This document shows, in pieces, positions 20,089-31,029 of a DNA stretch of 64,000 bases. This stretch comes from Diphasiastrum complanatum (taxonomy: Eukaryota > Streptophyta > Lycopodiopsida > Lycopodiales > Lycopodiaceae), in contig MU831971.1 in NCBI GenBank assembly GCA_029204225.1, positions 29,833 to 93,832 on the forward strand, written 5' to 3'. The position numbers and the translations under genes were made by a program. Numbering within the stretch: the stretch's first letter is position 1; every line of letters starts with the position of its first letter. Under the pieces are notes generated by a model. The model was not told the origin of the DNA and ran no database searches. It saw only the letters and a list, made by a program, of their open reading frames with translations.

Positions 20089-20093
20089 CTAAC

Positions 20094-20413
20094 TACTAAA
20101 TCAGAAAACAATCAAGAACCAGATTAATTACTGAAACAGGAAACAAGATTCAAGAAAGTAGATTCCTAACAACATTTTAACAATCTAAGAATCAAGAAAC
20201 ACTCATCACTTGATGCTTAGACTACTCAAGAACAATCAAGAACTGGGTTGTAAGGGAGTATGCAAGATCTATACCACAAACCAGCTATCTAGTTTACTTG
20301 AATGCTGATTACTACAAGATTCCACAAACAAGAACTGAATGCTAATCCACAACTAAGCAAGAAACAAGAAACAAGAACCTAGTTAATCCACAATGCAAAG
20401 GAATCAAGCATGC
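20094..20413. other. Stretch between element A and the gypsy gag-protease relic
   Basis: AC-rich sequence with many AACAAGAA and CAAGAACC phrases and no gene. It was continuous with 14,114-14,170 before element A inserted, because the CTAAC duplication joins them. Confidence 0.6.
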
Positions 20414-23400
20414 TCATAGTGGTTCTATGGCCTCACTTACCATATCGTCGTCGATTGTATCCCAGACTTCGTCGGGATACACGTCCCAAGTATATACTTT
20501 GGGTTTGGGCATGTATGCTTGTATGTTTGGTACTTTGAATGTTAGTTGGACATGGGCCAACGGTCCTGGTGACTTGATCGCCTTAGGAATGACTTTGGAC
20601 GGATAACGTTGAGCATCTAGATAGAAGAGTACATGATCATCCATCATTTCGACATCATCCATGGCAAGAATAACTTCTTTCGAAACATGGGCAATAGAGA
20701 CACTAGGTTCTTCTGGGCACCAAGCTATAGGAATGGGGTCTATCATCATAAGCGAGATGATGGGTGTGTCAATGTCTGTTGAAGATGGAAGAATATCCAC
20801 ATCTTCTGCAGCCGTTTCGATACAACATCATTTGGAATCCGCACAGTCCACGGTGGCTAGTGCATGACCCCAATTGATTATGTCCGTGATTCGTGTATAG
20901 TGGCCTTTTGGTTGGATCGGGACACTGTCTGGTTCATCATATGTTGTAGATGACCAATCATCGTATACCTTGGCGGGCTTGACATGGCCATTTGAGTCAA
21001 CAATGACTCGTTTATCGTGGTTGCCAAAGGTGATTTTGCTATTCTTCCAGTCTTGGACAACACCTGCCATCTGGAGCCAAGGTGTACCAAGAAGCAGTTT
21101 ATACGTATTGGCATCTTCTGGTAGGTCTAAGATGACACAATCGATGATAAACTTGACACGTGCTATTTGAACTTTTATATTTGATAAATGACCAGCAGGG
21201 TTAGTAACTCATTGATCAGCCATACGAAGTTTATATCATGGTTGATCGAGGGTATTGAAGCCCCATGACTTTGCCAATGACAAAGCCATTATATTAACGT
21301 CTGATCCGCTATCGAGGATAGCAGATTCTGCGGGGTAATCTTTATAGGACAAAGGTAGTGTGATGCTATTCCCCTTACAATACCTATATTTATCAGATTC
21401 ATAGAAATCTGAGGAATTTCAGGAATCTCTTCTGGTTTTCGCTGTTCATCAGGAATAGGAGACAGCTGAAAACTATGATGAATATAGCGTTGAAGCCCGG
21501 TGAAGGATTTGATAGCACTATGGAACGACATGGTGAGTTGAGCTTGCAGGAGGTTGGCAAATACTTCAAGTCCCTGTAGGGATTGCTCCTTTACGGGGAT
21601 ATGAGCTGATAACGGACTTTCCGTATGTTCTTCCTCTCGCAAAAATTCATCTCGAAATTCGTTGTATTGCCTTTGTTCCACCTTTGGGTCTGGGTAATCT
21701 TTTGATAATGTGGAGGCCGTCAAATGGCTTCCATGTGGGTTATCGATTTTCCATGGTTTTGCTGTTGTTCTTGATGTTGGCGTTGTGCTCTAGTAAGAAC
21801 TCTAACAGGTTTGGATGTGATATGACGTGCTGGAAAGATCATGTTAGGTTGTTTAGGATAGTCTTTGAAGCTATGTTTGCGAACACAGTCAGGACATTTC
21901 ACATGGTATTGGTTTTTTTGACTTTACAGTCACCCATGAAATGTCCTGTTTTGTCATAGATAAAGCAGCGGTTGCTCATTGGTCCGGTGGCGATAGCGTA
22001 ACCATGTTGGATGGCTAGCTATGTTGGGTTTTCTGGTGAAGTGGAATACTCAGCTTGTTTGCACAAACATGAGTTGTCGGTTTGATACTGGTGATGGCTA
22101 GATGATGGAATTGATGTATCATGATGATATGAGTGATCGTAGGAGTTTTCTACCAGGTGTGTGTGGGCAGACTCTCGAGGATGTCTATGTTTTTGTGCTC
22201 CTAGATCTTGTTGTCCTCGTGGTGGTGGTCTAAAGAGTGCCAGCTGTGGTTGAGGTTCATGTCTAGGTTGTCTGGGAAATCCTATATATGGACATGGTTG
22301 TTTCATGGTGGATATGGCGTGTGTTGTTGCTGTGAAACAAATGGTTGTCGAGGAGGTTGATAATGTCCTCCTGACTGGTTGTGAGGCTGATTCCTCGAGT
22401 TATAATAGCAATAAAGGGAGGTATGCCCCATAAAGTTGCAGATTTCACATTTGATCAAGGAGGTGTCTGGGACCGGTTGGTATGAAGGGCACTCATTGCC
22501 AGTGTGTGTACCTTGGCAGTGAGGGCACCACGTGTTCTCTCGTCTCTGATGGATTTGGCCAGTGGGTAACTAACTTGGCATCGAACTTTGGATAGACTTA
22601 AGAGTGTTTTGAAACTCTTTTGTGAGTTTCTCCATCTGTTGTTGGTGTTGCTGGTTAAGCAACTCCATCTGTGTCTTCCATAACTATTCTCGTGTGTCAT
22701 CGTTTGGTCAAGCTTCTTGGATAGCAGGATGTGCTCTCCGTTCACGTGGTTCATCCACATCTGAGCCCTCGTCTTCTTCCCGAATGGCATCAGACATGGC
22801 TTGTTTCAATGATGTATATTCATCATTGGAACAAAGTTCACGTCGTATCCATCGTGGGAGTCCATCAAGGAACCAAATGATGAGCATAGACTCAGTAGGT
22901 TGCTCTTGTACCTGACTTTTTAATCGTTTAAATCGTTCAATGTAGTCATGTACTTTTTCTTCTTTTGTCATTTTGATATTACTTAGTTTGACAAAAGGAC
23001 TTTCTATCAAGCGAAAAGGCTTGAACCGTCTGATAAAGGCCTCTTTCAAGAGTAACCAGTCATGTTTATCTTCACGATCAAGGTTAAAAAACCACTCTCG
23101 TGCATGATCGATCATGGTCACCGAGAAGAGTTGTACCATGGCCTCTGGTGATGTCTCGCCATAGCCGTCATAGGCATATTTGCAAAAGCTCCATTTAAGT
23201 GAGCTTGTGCGTGTGAGGATTCGGCAGCATGAAATTATGGTCGTTCGTATGGAGCTTCATAATGCATAGGTTCCCATCTGTCAAATGCGTTGGTGGATGG
23301 CTCTTGGACTTGGGATTTCATCCGGGAATACTTGTTAAATCGGGCCTGTTCGGTAGATGGGGAGACCATCTCTAGTGGATAGTCCTCTGTAACATTCGGA

Positions 23401-23420
23401 TCGTAGGGACGATCCATGAT
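20414..23420 (-). pseudogene. Ty3/gypsy gag and protease, decayed
   Basis: On the minus strand, 23,139-22,708 encodes a retrotransposon gag domain (DHAREWFFNLDREDKHDWLL, FKPFRLIESPFVKLSN, EEKVHDYIERFKRLKS, WFLDGLPRWIRREL). After frame changes come three zinc-knuckle-like motifs: CPHCQGTHTGNEC (near 22,500), CEICNFMGHTSLYC (near 22,430) and CFIYDKTGHFMGDC (near 21,950). Next is an aspartic protease (AILDSGSDVNIMALSLAKSW near 21,310-21,250, LLGTPWLQMAGVVQDWKNSK near 21,090-21,030). The last frame (20,800-20,414) is acidic linker sequence. Reverse transcriptase and integrase are missing, so the element is truncated or its 3' half lies elsewhere. Several frameshifts and stops show it is dead. Confidence 0.85.
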
Positions 23421-23509
23421 AGCTCGTAGAGTGCCGTAGGATTGTGTAAATATGTCCGTAGACTCTGGTTACGGTGGATACGGTTGTTGTAATGCGGTGG
23501 TTGTGGTCT

Positions 23510-23841
23510 GTTGCGGTCGATTGAGGTCCGGCTCAAGTCGAGGTTTAAGTTGGCAGTCGGTTAAGAGGTGACTGTGGCCTCTAGTTGAGATTCGAGGTCA
23601 GTGCTCCGGTTGAGATTTAACTGAAACGCTCCAGTTGAAATTTCACTGAAACGCTTCGGTTGAGATCTAATGGGACACGTCGGTTGAGATGCGAGCAAGT
23701 GCTCTGGTTGAGATTTGAGCAGAGTGCTCCGGTTGAGATGTAATGGAACACGTCGGTTGAGATGCGAGCAAGTGCTCTGGTTGAGATTTGAACAGAGTGC
23801 TCCGGCTGAGATCTAATAGAACACATCGGTTGAGATGCGAG
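23510..23841 (-). repeat. 24-25 bp minisatellite, left part
   Basis: About ten imperfect copies of a CGGTTGAGATNTGAGCAGAGTGCTC-like unit form the leader of the gypsy element. The last copies show a higher-order pattern in which three variants (ending AAGTGCTC, AGAGTGCTC and AACACGT) repeat every 73 bp. The array continues after element B at 30,163. Short frames in it are by-products of the repeat. Confidence 0.85.
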
Positions 23842-24637
23842 TGACAAAATTTTCAAAATTTACACGTGTGGGGAGTGTCCACAAGAGTGACTGACCTTAA
23901 TTAAGCTTTGTGATTGGCACTATAACTTGATTCTAGATTGATCAACAAAATCTAGTTCAGAAGAAATGGCTAATCCACAATCTAGCATGCTAATCAACAT
24001 AATATAATAGCAATGAATCAAAGAATGAATAAAAATACAAGATTTCAATGTATGAGCACTAGCCTCAACACGAGTTAGAGAGAGAGAGAGCTAGAGAGAT
24101 AACAAGCAGTATTTGTTTAGATCCAAAATGGCATGAGATAGCTACAAAACTTTGGTTCTTCATGGCATTGATTGTGAGAGCTACACATATTTATAGAGTT
24201 TGAGGTAGCTCGAGGTAGAACCATATCTATCCACTCCAAAATGACATCTAAAGTGACATCTAGAGTCTATGTGACATTTGTCACTTGTCATGCATGAAAT
24301 TCTACCAACTTTTTACAAGTGTACTAGTTCTAACTAGAAATGTCCAAATCATCATTCTTGTGTCCATTAAACTTTGTGCATGCCTTGCATGTCACTATGG
24401 ATCACTTACAATAAATGCATGTGAGTTGCCACGAGTTTCTACAAGCATAATCATGCTAATTCTATGTCTACAAACTATATGCAAGTTGCTTTTATCAAAC
24501 TAGATAATACATAACCATGTAGCTTGGGTTCTATGTAGGCCAAACTTGGCATTTTTCATTAATGAGCTACATACTTGCATGGTACAACATTTGTAGCAAG
24601 CCAAGAAATCAATATGGATTGTTTTTCAATTTTAACA
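23842..24637 (-). repeat. 3' LTR of element B
   Basis: It starts TGACAAAATTTTCAAAATTT on the plus strand and ends TTTTAACA. It keeps a TATA-like minus-strand CTCTATAAATATG (near 24,187-24,199) and contains ACACGTGT near its end. Confidence 0.9.
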
Positions 24638-24654
24638 CTCCTCCTTAGAAAAAT

Positions 24655-27600
24655 CTATATTGATCTGAACATGGATCTTGGTATAACTCCAAGGTTGGCT
24701 CTATGCTTGTTGAAGGAACTTTTGCTCAAAGGTTTGGTGAGCATATCTGCAATGCAAGATGATGTGTCGATGTGCTCCAATATGATTTCACCTCCAATGA
24801 GCTTCTCTCTCACGAAGTGATGTGCAACTTTGATATGCTTGCTCCTTGCATGGAATATTGGGTTGTTGGCAAGGGCTTGAGCTGAAATGTTGTCACACAT
24901 GATCATAGGTATATTTTCTTCCATAATTATCTTTAGCTCCACTAGTAACCTCTTGATCCAAAGCACTTCCTTTGCTGTTGTAGTGAGTGCCTTGTACTCA
25001 GCTTCACATGATGAGAGTGATACAGTATCTTGCTTTTTGGAAAGCCAAGATATCAAGTTTCCTCCAAGATATATGACATAAGCACTTGTAGATTTTTGAT
25101 CTGCTCTATCACTTGCAAAATCCGAGTCAAAATAACCAATAATAGAAAGATCTTCACTTTTATACAATAAACCAAGATCAAAAGTTGAAGATATATATCT
25201 AAGCACTCTCTTGGCCTTTTTCCAATGATAAATTGAAGGATTTTGCATAGCCTGGCTCAACTTATGAACACTAAAGCTTATGTCAGGTCTAGCTATTGTG
25301 AGCCAAATTCAGGAGCCTATAAGACTTCTAAAAAGTGTGATGTCCTCGAAGGATCTTTCATCACCTTTGTTAGAGTCCTTTACATTTTGCTCCATAGGTG
25401 TTTCTATACTCTTACAATTCAACATATTGAACTTTTTAAACATTGAAAGAGCACACTTAGATTGACATACAAAAGCTTTATCTTTAAGAAAGTCAATCTC
25501 TAATCCTAGAATATAGTGAATTTTTCCAAGATCTTGCATCTTGAACTCTTTTCCAAGTGCAATCTTGGTTTCCTCAACTAACTTGATACAACTTCCTGTC
25601 AGAATGATATCATCAACATAAATAAGAAGGATGACAATATCTTTATCACAAAACTTGACATATAAGGAAGGATCATAGTTACTAAGATTAAATCCTAGTG
25701 ACTCAAGGAAGGTGTTAAGTCGAGAATACCATGACCTTGGAGCTTGTTTTAGTCCATATAAACTTTTGAAGAGCAAGCAAACTTTTCCTTCATCATGGAT
25801 GAACCCAATAGATTGATCCATATAGATCTCTTCTTCTAGATAGCCATTAAGAAATGCATTAGAAACATCTAGTTGAAGAATTTGCCAATTGAAAAAACAA
25901 AATTATGATTCTAATTGACACCATCTTTGCAACTGGGGCAAAGGTCTCCTCAAAATCCAGTCCATATACTTGAGCAAATCCTTTAGCACAAAGCCTAGTC
26001 TTGTACTTGTTGATTGTGCCATCTTGATTATACTTGATTCAAAAAACCATTTGCAACCAATGGTATGCTTTTTGGATGGAAGATCCACAAGCTCCCATGT
26101 ATTATTGGCCATCAAAGCATCATATTCTTCCTTCATGGCAAGATATCATTCCTTTGAGTTGATAGCATCATATACATCCTTTGGCTCTTCATGAGAAATA
26201 AAATAGGCACAATTAGTGGAGCTGATTTCCACTTGCTTTCCTCTATCTTCATAGGTAAGCCTTCTAGGCTCAGATCTTTCTCTTTGAGATCTCCTTGGTT
26301 AAAAAATTTGAGGTGACTCCTCCTCAAATCTCGACCCCATCTCTCCATGATGATTGGAGTATCTTTGTGAGAATCTTTGAACTCAGCCTTCTCAAGAATG
26401 TATTTTTGATCTTCATGGAATATCACATCTCTACTCTCAATTGTAGTTGAGGTAGAGGGAACATAGATCCTGTAAGCTTTCTTGTTGGATGCATATCCAA
26501 CCATGATCCCTTTAACAGAATTAGGATCATCTCTTTTCCTTGTTTCCAAGGGCATATTAACAAAGCAAGTACAACCAAAAACTCTAAGGTGATCTACCTC
26601 AGGTTTTTTCTGAAACAAGACTTCAAAAGGTGTTTTTCCAGCAAGAGCATTGTGAGATAATCTATTGCACAAATAGTTTGCACAATTTATAACTTCACCC
26701 CAATATTCAATAGGCAAAGAAGCTGCTACTCGAATTGCTTTAGCACATTCACATAAAGATCTATTTTTCCTCTCAGCTACTCCATTTTGGGATGGAGAAT
26801 AGGCACAAGAAAATTCTCTCTTTATTCCTTCACCTTCACAGTAATTATGAAACTTGTTGGAGATATATTCACCTCCTCCATCGCATCTTAAAGTTTGAAC
26901 TTTGCAAGAAAACTGTTTTTCTACATAAGCTTTGAATTTAAGGAAGTGATAAAAAACCATAGCCTTTGAAGAAAGTAGATACAACCAAGTGTATCCAGTA
27001 AAGTCATCAATAAAGGTAACAAAACATGTTGCACCACCAATACTTTTAGAAGAGAAAAAATGTACATCTGAATGTATGAGTTCCAATGGATAAGTAGTCT
27101 TTATAAAAGACTTCTGATATGGCTTTCTGTGTGACTTTGCAATGGCACAAGCCTCACAAGGCTTGAAATCTTTAGAAAGAGATTTTGGAAGACCAAAAGC
27201 CTTCTCCTTCTTAACCATAGAAGACATAGATGTAAAGTTAGGATGTCCCAATCTTCTATGCCGCAGCTCCTCCTTAGATAACAAAGCAACTTCACAAAGG
27301 TTTGCATTCTCATAAGAATTCAACTTAAAAATTCCACCACATCTAGTTCCATCAGCAAGGATCTCATCTTTTCTCTTGATAAAACAAGTATTGGAGTTGA
27401 ACTTTACATCACAACCATTATCAAGCAACTTTCCCACACTAATTAGGTTCTTTGTAAGTTTTGGAATGAAAAGAACATTAGAAAGTGCAAGAACTTTTGA
27501 AGAAGCAAGTTTCAATGGAATGTTGCCAATTCCTTCTATTGGACACTCATGATCATTAGCTATGTAAATAGATCTCTTGAGTCCTTTGAAAGGTAAGATT

Positions 27601-28607
27601 GAGTCAAATGACTCCTTTGAACAACACATATGTGAAGAGGCTCCACAGTTTATGTACCAAGCTCCATGTTTCTTGAAAGGTGATGAAGAAAAACTGGACA
27701 CCATAAGTGATCCTTCTCCATCACTTGCAACAGAATCTTCTTCAATCTCTTTGGAGAGATTAGCTTGTCTGAGTTGATTTTTCTTCTTAAAGCAATTAGA
27801 GGCATAGTGCCCCTTTTTGCCACAGAAGAAGCACTTCACTTTCTTCTTCTTGGTTTTTGAGTTAGAGGGATGAGATGTTTCATCCTCTTCACCATCTTGA
27901 TCTCGATCTTTGGCTTTGTCTTTGTTGTATGCTTGAGAGAATTGGTTCTTACTCCTTCCTTTTGGCTTGCCTTTGACAAAGAGGGCTTTGTGAATTCCAC
28001 CATGTTCAAGTTTGTTCATCCTGGAGAGTTTATAGCTTTGTCTAGATTCTTCAGAAATAAGAATTCCTTGGAGCGTTTCTAGATTAGGTAACTCCTCCTT
28101 AATAGCAAAAGACTGAACAAGATTATCATAGTCATCTCTCAAGCCATTCAGTATGACTTGAACCAGCTCAACTTGGTTAATGGTAACACCAACACAGGAA
28201 AGCTCTCTATGTAAATCTTTAACTCTCAGAACATAGTTAGATGCACTCTCTTCAATTCTTTGGAAACTTTGAAAAATCTGATTCCTAAGAGTGAGTATTC
28301 TAGAAGTATTTTTTGCTTCATAGATGGTCTTTAGTGCATCCCAAGCTTCTTTGGCTATAGTGCAAGATCCTATCTCTCTCAAAATTTCATTAGATACATT
28401 CATCTTAATGAAATGTAGAGCCATTCTAGTTCTCTTCTTATATTTAGGAATTTCAACCTGTGCTTGAGGCTCCTCCTCAACACCAAGCACAATATCCATA
28501 ACATCCTGGAGAATCAAAACAGACTCCATTCTTAACTTCCAAATTGAGTAATTAGAAGTGTTTAGTCTTTCACTAACTTCTAGAAGATATCCTCCCTGAG
28601 ATGCCAT
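24655..28607 (-). pseudogene. Element B gag-pol, broken
   Basis: The first frame (28,607-26,133, 824 residues) holds gag with the zinc knuckle CFFCGKKGHYASNC (near residue 256), a protease region, and integrase with RCDGGGEYIS and GVAERKNRSL. In the protease the usual DSG active site reads NCG (AWYINCGASSHM, near 317), so the catalytic aspartate is lost. Reverse transcriptase starts in another frame (26,136-25,903, then a second shift). It continues at 25,821-25,309 with YGLKQAPRSWYSRLN and the intact IYVDDIIL motif. A TGA interrupts it near 25,309, and RNase H follows at 25,260-24,655 (YFDSDFASDRADQKSTSAYV, SSCEAEYKALT). The order is copia. The copy cannot make a full polyprotein. Confidence 0.93.
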
Positions 28608-29365
28608 TATAATGAAGACTTCTTAGTTATTGGATTGAGGTATGTTTGAGCTTGTTCCTTTCAGACTTGAAGTTGCTGCTCTCTTCACTATAGGTATTTT
28701 CAAGGTTGAACTACCTTCCTATGTGAAATACTTGCAACTATATTTGAGATGAATCTCAAATATTTCACAAGACAAGTTTTCTAGATCAGACACAAAAAGT
28801 GGTCTAAGACACTTTGACTGGTTTGAATTCTACTTTTGGCACGTGTGAAATGCTTCAAAAGAAAACACTATTGACACTCAGAAGGCTCAAAAAGTGTTCA
28901 AATACTTCAAACTCAGTCTTGATCTATAGTTTCTTGTGTTGGATGCTCAAAACAATGAATTTAGAACAAAGTATAATTGAATCAAATCAAAATGCTGTCA
29001 CTCGGATTTTGGACCTATCCATATCCTCTTTAAGAGCTTATAACTCTTGCTAGACACATCAGATTGATTTGATTTTGATTTCTATGGATAGTACAGATCA
29101 AATGCTTTTCATCAAGCTATAACATTGCTATCTTTGGATCTATAAGTAAGGAGAACAAAGGGACTGAAAAACACAAATTTTCACGCGTGTGGAATTCCAG
29201 AATTCCGTACTTCCTCAATTCAGGTCTAAAAATTTAGTTCAAGTCTAATTTGATCCAAATACACTTCAGAGAAAGGTTAGAAAAAGTGCAAAAACTATTT
29301 TTTTGCTTGATTTAGCTCTCAGTTTCTTGTACAATTAGAGTTGTTAGCATGCAAAGCTTAATGTG
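28608..29365 (-). other. Leader of element B
   Basis: Roughly 750 bp between the PBS and gag. Only short frames occur (for example 28,814-29,053 on the plus strand) and I see no gene. TCACACGTG-like and TCACGCGTGTGG segments lie at 28,838 and 29,183. Confidence 0.6.
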
Positions 29366-29377
29366 GCTCTGATACCA

Positions 29378-30162
29378 TGACAAAATTTCTAGAATTTACA
29401 CGTGTGGGGAATGTCCACAAGAGTGACTGATCTTAATTAAGCTTTGTGATTGGCACTATAACCTGATTCTAGATTGATCAACAAAATCTAGTTCAGAAGA
29501 AATGGCTAATCCACAATCTAGCATGCTAATCAACATAGCATAATAGCAGTGAATCAAAGAATGAATAAAAATACAAGATTTCAATGTATGAGCATTAGCC
29601 TCAACACGAGTTAGAGAGAGAGAGCTAGAGAGATAACAAGCAATATTTGTTTAGATCCAAAATGGCATGAGATAGCTACAAAACTTTGGTTCTTCATGGC
29701 ATTGATTGTGTGGAGAGCTACACATATCTATAGAGTTTGAGGTAGCTCGAGGTAGAACCATATCTATCCACTCCAAAATGACATCTAGAGTCTATGTGAC
29801 ATTTGTCACTTGTCATGCATGAAATTCTACCAACTTTTTACAAGTGTACTAGTTCTAACTAGAAATGTCCAAATCATCATGCATGTGTCCATTAAACTTT
29901 GTGCATGCCTTGCATGTCACTATGGATCACTTACAATAAATGCATGTGAGTTGCCACGAGTTTCTACAAGTATAATCATGCTAATTCTATGTCTACAAAC
30001 TATATGCAAGTTGCATTTATCAAACTAGATAATACATAACCATGTAGCTCGAGTTCTATGTAGGCCAAACTTGGCATTTTTCATTAATGAGCTACATACT
30101 TGCATGGTACAACATTTGTAGCAAGCCAAGAAATCAATATGGATTGTTTTTCAATTTTAACA
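29378..30162 (-). repeat. 5' LTR of element B
   Basis: It matches the 3' LTR except for small indels and substitutions. The TATA position reads CTATAGATATG on the minus strand instead of CTATAAATATG, so the promoter is probably weakened. Confidence 0.9.
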
Positions 30163-30395
30163 GCGAGCAAGTGCTCCGATTGAGATTTGAGCAGAGTGCT
30201 CCCGTTGAGATCTGAGGAGAGTGCTCCGGTTGAAATCTGAACAGAGTGCTCCGGTCGAGATTTAACTGAACACTCCGGTTGAGATGTGAGCAAAATGCCC
30301 CAGTTGAGAACCAAGCGGAGTGCTCCGGTTGAGATGTGATAGGAGTGCTCCGGTCGAGTTTTGACTGAACACTCCAATTGAGATTTGAACGATGA
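30163..30395 (-). repeat. 24-25 bp minisatellite, right part
   Basis: About nine copies of the same TTGAGAT...GAGTGCTCCGG unit as at 23,510-23,841 continue here after the target duplication of element B. They show that the array was one block before insertion. Confidence 0.85.
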
Positions 30396-30403
30396 GTGGC
30401 TAT

Positions 30404-30416
30404 GTAACGGTGCCAA
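30404..30416 (-). other. Probable PBS of the minus-strand gypsy element
   Basis: The minus strand reads TGGCACCGTTACA, two mismatches from the tRNA-Asp-type site TGGCGCCGTTGCC used by many plant gypsy elements. It lies between the minisatellite leader and a region that behaves like an LTR. Confidence 0.5.
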
Positions 30417-30489
30417 ATGTTCACTGATTCACTGAATCTGTGAACACGTTCTTTTTATCTCTTTCTTTTTCTTGGATTACTTTACTTCT

Positions 30490-30633
30490 TGTTGGAATAT
30501 CAATCCACACTCTAGAGAGAACTATCAAACAGGGCGAATAGCTCAGTGGTAGAGCATCCCATCCGGTATGAGGGAGGTCCTGGGTTCGAATCCTAGTATG
30601 TCCATTTAAATTATGATTTATGGATTTCTAACA
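30490..30633 (+). repeat. 5' LTR of the TRIM
   Basis: 144 bp, TG to CA, ending directly at the PBS. The tRNA-like part occupies positions 43-115 of the LTR. I see no TATA box. Confidence 0.93.
30532..30604 (+). tRNA. tRNA-like sequence inside the TRIM 5' LTR
   Basis: The 73-nt segment has an A box TAGCTCAGTGG (30,539-30,549) and a B box GGTTCGAATCC (30,583-30,593), both matching Pol III consensus. A 4-bp D stem (GCTC/GAGC), a 5-bp T stem (CTGGG/CCTAG) and a T loop TTCGAAT are present. The acceptor stem pairs except at one position. The anticodon arm is irregular: four pairs (TCCC/GGGA) and an 11-nt loop, so a working tRNA is unlikely. If the loop were regular, the anticodon position would read CGG. 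I read it as a tRNA-derived promoter module. Confidence 0.6.
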
Positions 30634-30749
30634 TGGTATCAGAGCCAAGTTAGACCTAACAGTTCATGGTGTCAAAGCCATGGTTAGGTGGCCCAAGTTG
30701 TGGGGCAGGTGACAACTAGGACCCCAACCAAGTGTGGCTTGAGGAGGGG

Positions 30750-30893
30750 TGTTGGAATATCAATCCACACTCTAGAGAGAACTATCAAACAGGGCGGATA
30801 CCTCAGTGGTAGAGCATCCCATCCGGTATCAGGGACGTCCTGGGTTCGAATCCTAGTCTGTCCATCCATATTATGATTTATGGATTTCTAACA
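30750..30893 (+). repeat. 3' LTR of the TRIM
   Basis: 144 bp, about 94 per cent identical to the 5' copy by my count. It starts after the polypurine tract. A TTTT run that could stop Pol III lies just outside it (30,895-30,898). Confidence 0.93.
30792..30864 (+). tRNA. tRNA-like sequence inside the TRIM 3' LTR
   Basis: This is the second copy, with the B box GGTTCGAATCC intact (30,843-30,853) and the A box reading TACCTCAGTGG (one change, 30,799-30,809). Here the acceptor stem pairs along all seven positions (GGGCGGA with TCTGTCC, two G-T pairs), better than in the 5' copy. One D-stem pair is lost. Confidence 0.6.
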
Positions 30894-30965
30894 CTTTTGT
30901 TGTTACGGATCTTTGTGGTTCTTCTTTTTATTAGACCTGTTACAGAGCAGAAGCATTACTCATGT

Positions 30966-31029
30966 TTAAACATGTATTCCTAGTCTGTTAGTGGGTAACT
31001 CCAATCCGATACTCAGCTACATATGTAAC
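30966..31029 (+). repeat. Dispersed repeat Y, copy 2
   Basis: It matches 14,054-14,113 from ACATGTATTCC through TACATATGTAACC. The match ends abruptly on the right. Confidence 0.8.

Larger units (their letters stand above)
23842..30162 (-). mobile_element. Decayed Ty1/copia retrotransposon (element B)
   Basis: The element is 6321 bp long and flanked by direct GCGAG target duplications (23,837-23,841 and 30,163-30,167). It sits inside the minisatellite. The LTRs (796 and 785 bp) differ by a 12-bp indel, a 3-bp indel and several substitutions, so it is older than element A. It has a tRNA-Met-type PBS (minus-strand TGGTATCAGAGC, 29,366-29,377) and a TAAGGAGGAG polypurine tract (24,638-24,647). 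Gag-pol is broken by several frame changes and stops. Confidence 0.95.
30490..30893 (+). mobile_element. TRIM element with tRNA-like sequence in each LTR
   Basis: This 404-bp unit has two 144-bp LTRs (30,490-30,633 and 30,750-30,893) that start TGTTGGAATATC and end TTTCTAACA and differ at about eight positions. A PBS (TGGTATCAGAGCCA, 30,634-30,647) and a polypurine tract (GAGGAGGGG, 30,741-30,749) frame an internal part of only 116 bp without coding capacity. Flanking CTTCT (30,485-30,489) and CTTTT (30,894-30,898) may be a target duplication with one change. Size and structure define a terminal-repeat retrotransposon in miniature, which must use another element's enzymes. The unusual part is the tRNA-like segment that fills half of each LTR. 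Confidence 0.93.
30418..30965 (-). mobile_element. Remnant of the gypsy 5' LTR, split by the TRIM
   Basis: This is inferred from its place beyond the PBS. It starts TGTTCACTGATTCACTG on the plus strand and is interrupted by the 404-bp TRIM. The outer border is not defined, because no matching 3' LTR is visible. Confidence 0.4.

Noticed and set aside
23617-23856. Repetitive minus-strand protein
   Set aside because: It is the translation of the 24-25 bp minisatellite.
30532-30604. A functional tRNA gene
   Set aside because: The anticodon arm has only four pairs and an 11-nt loop, and both copies sit inside LTRs. I keep it as tRNA-like.
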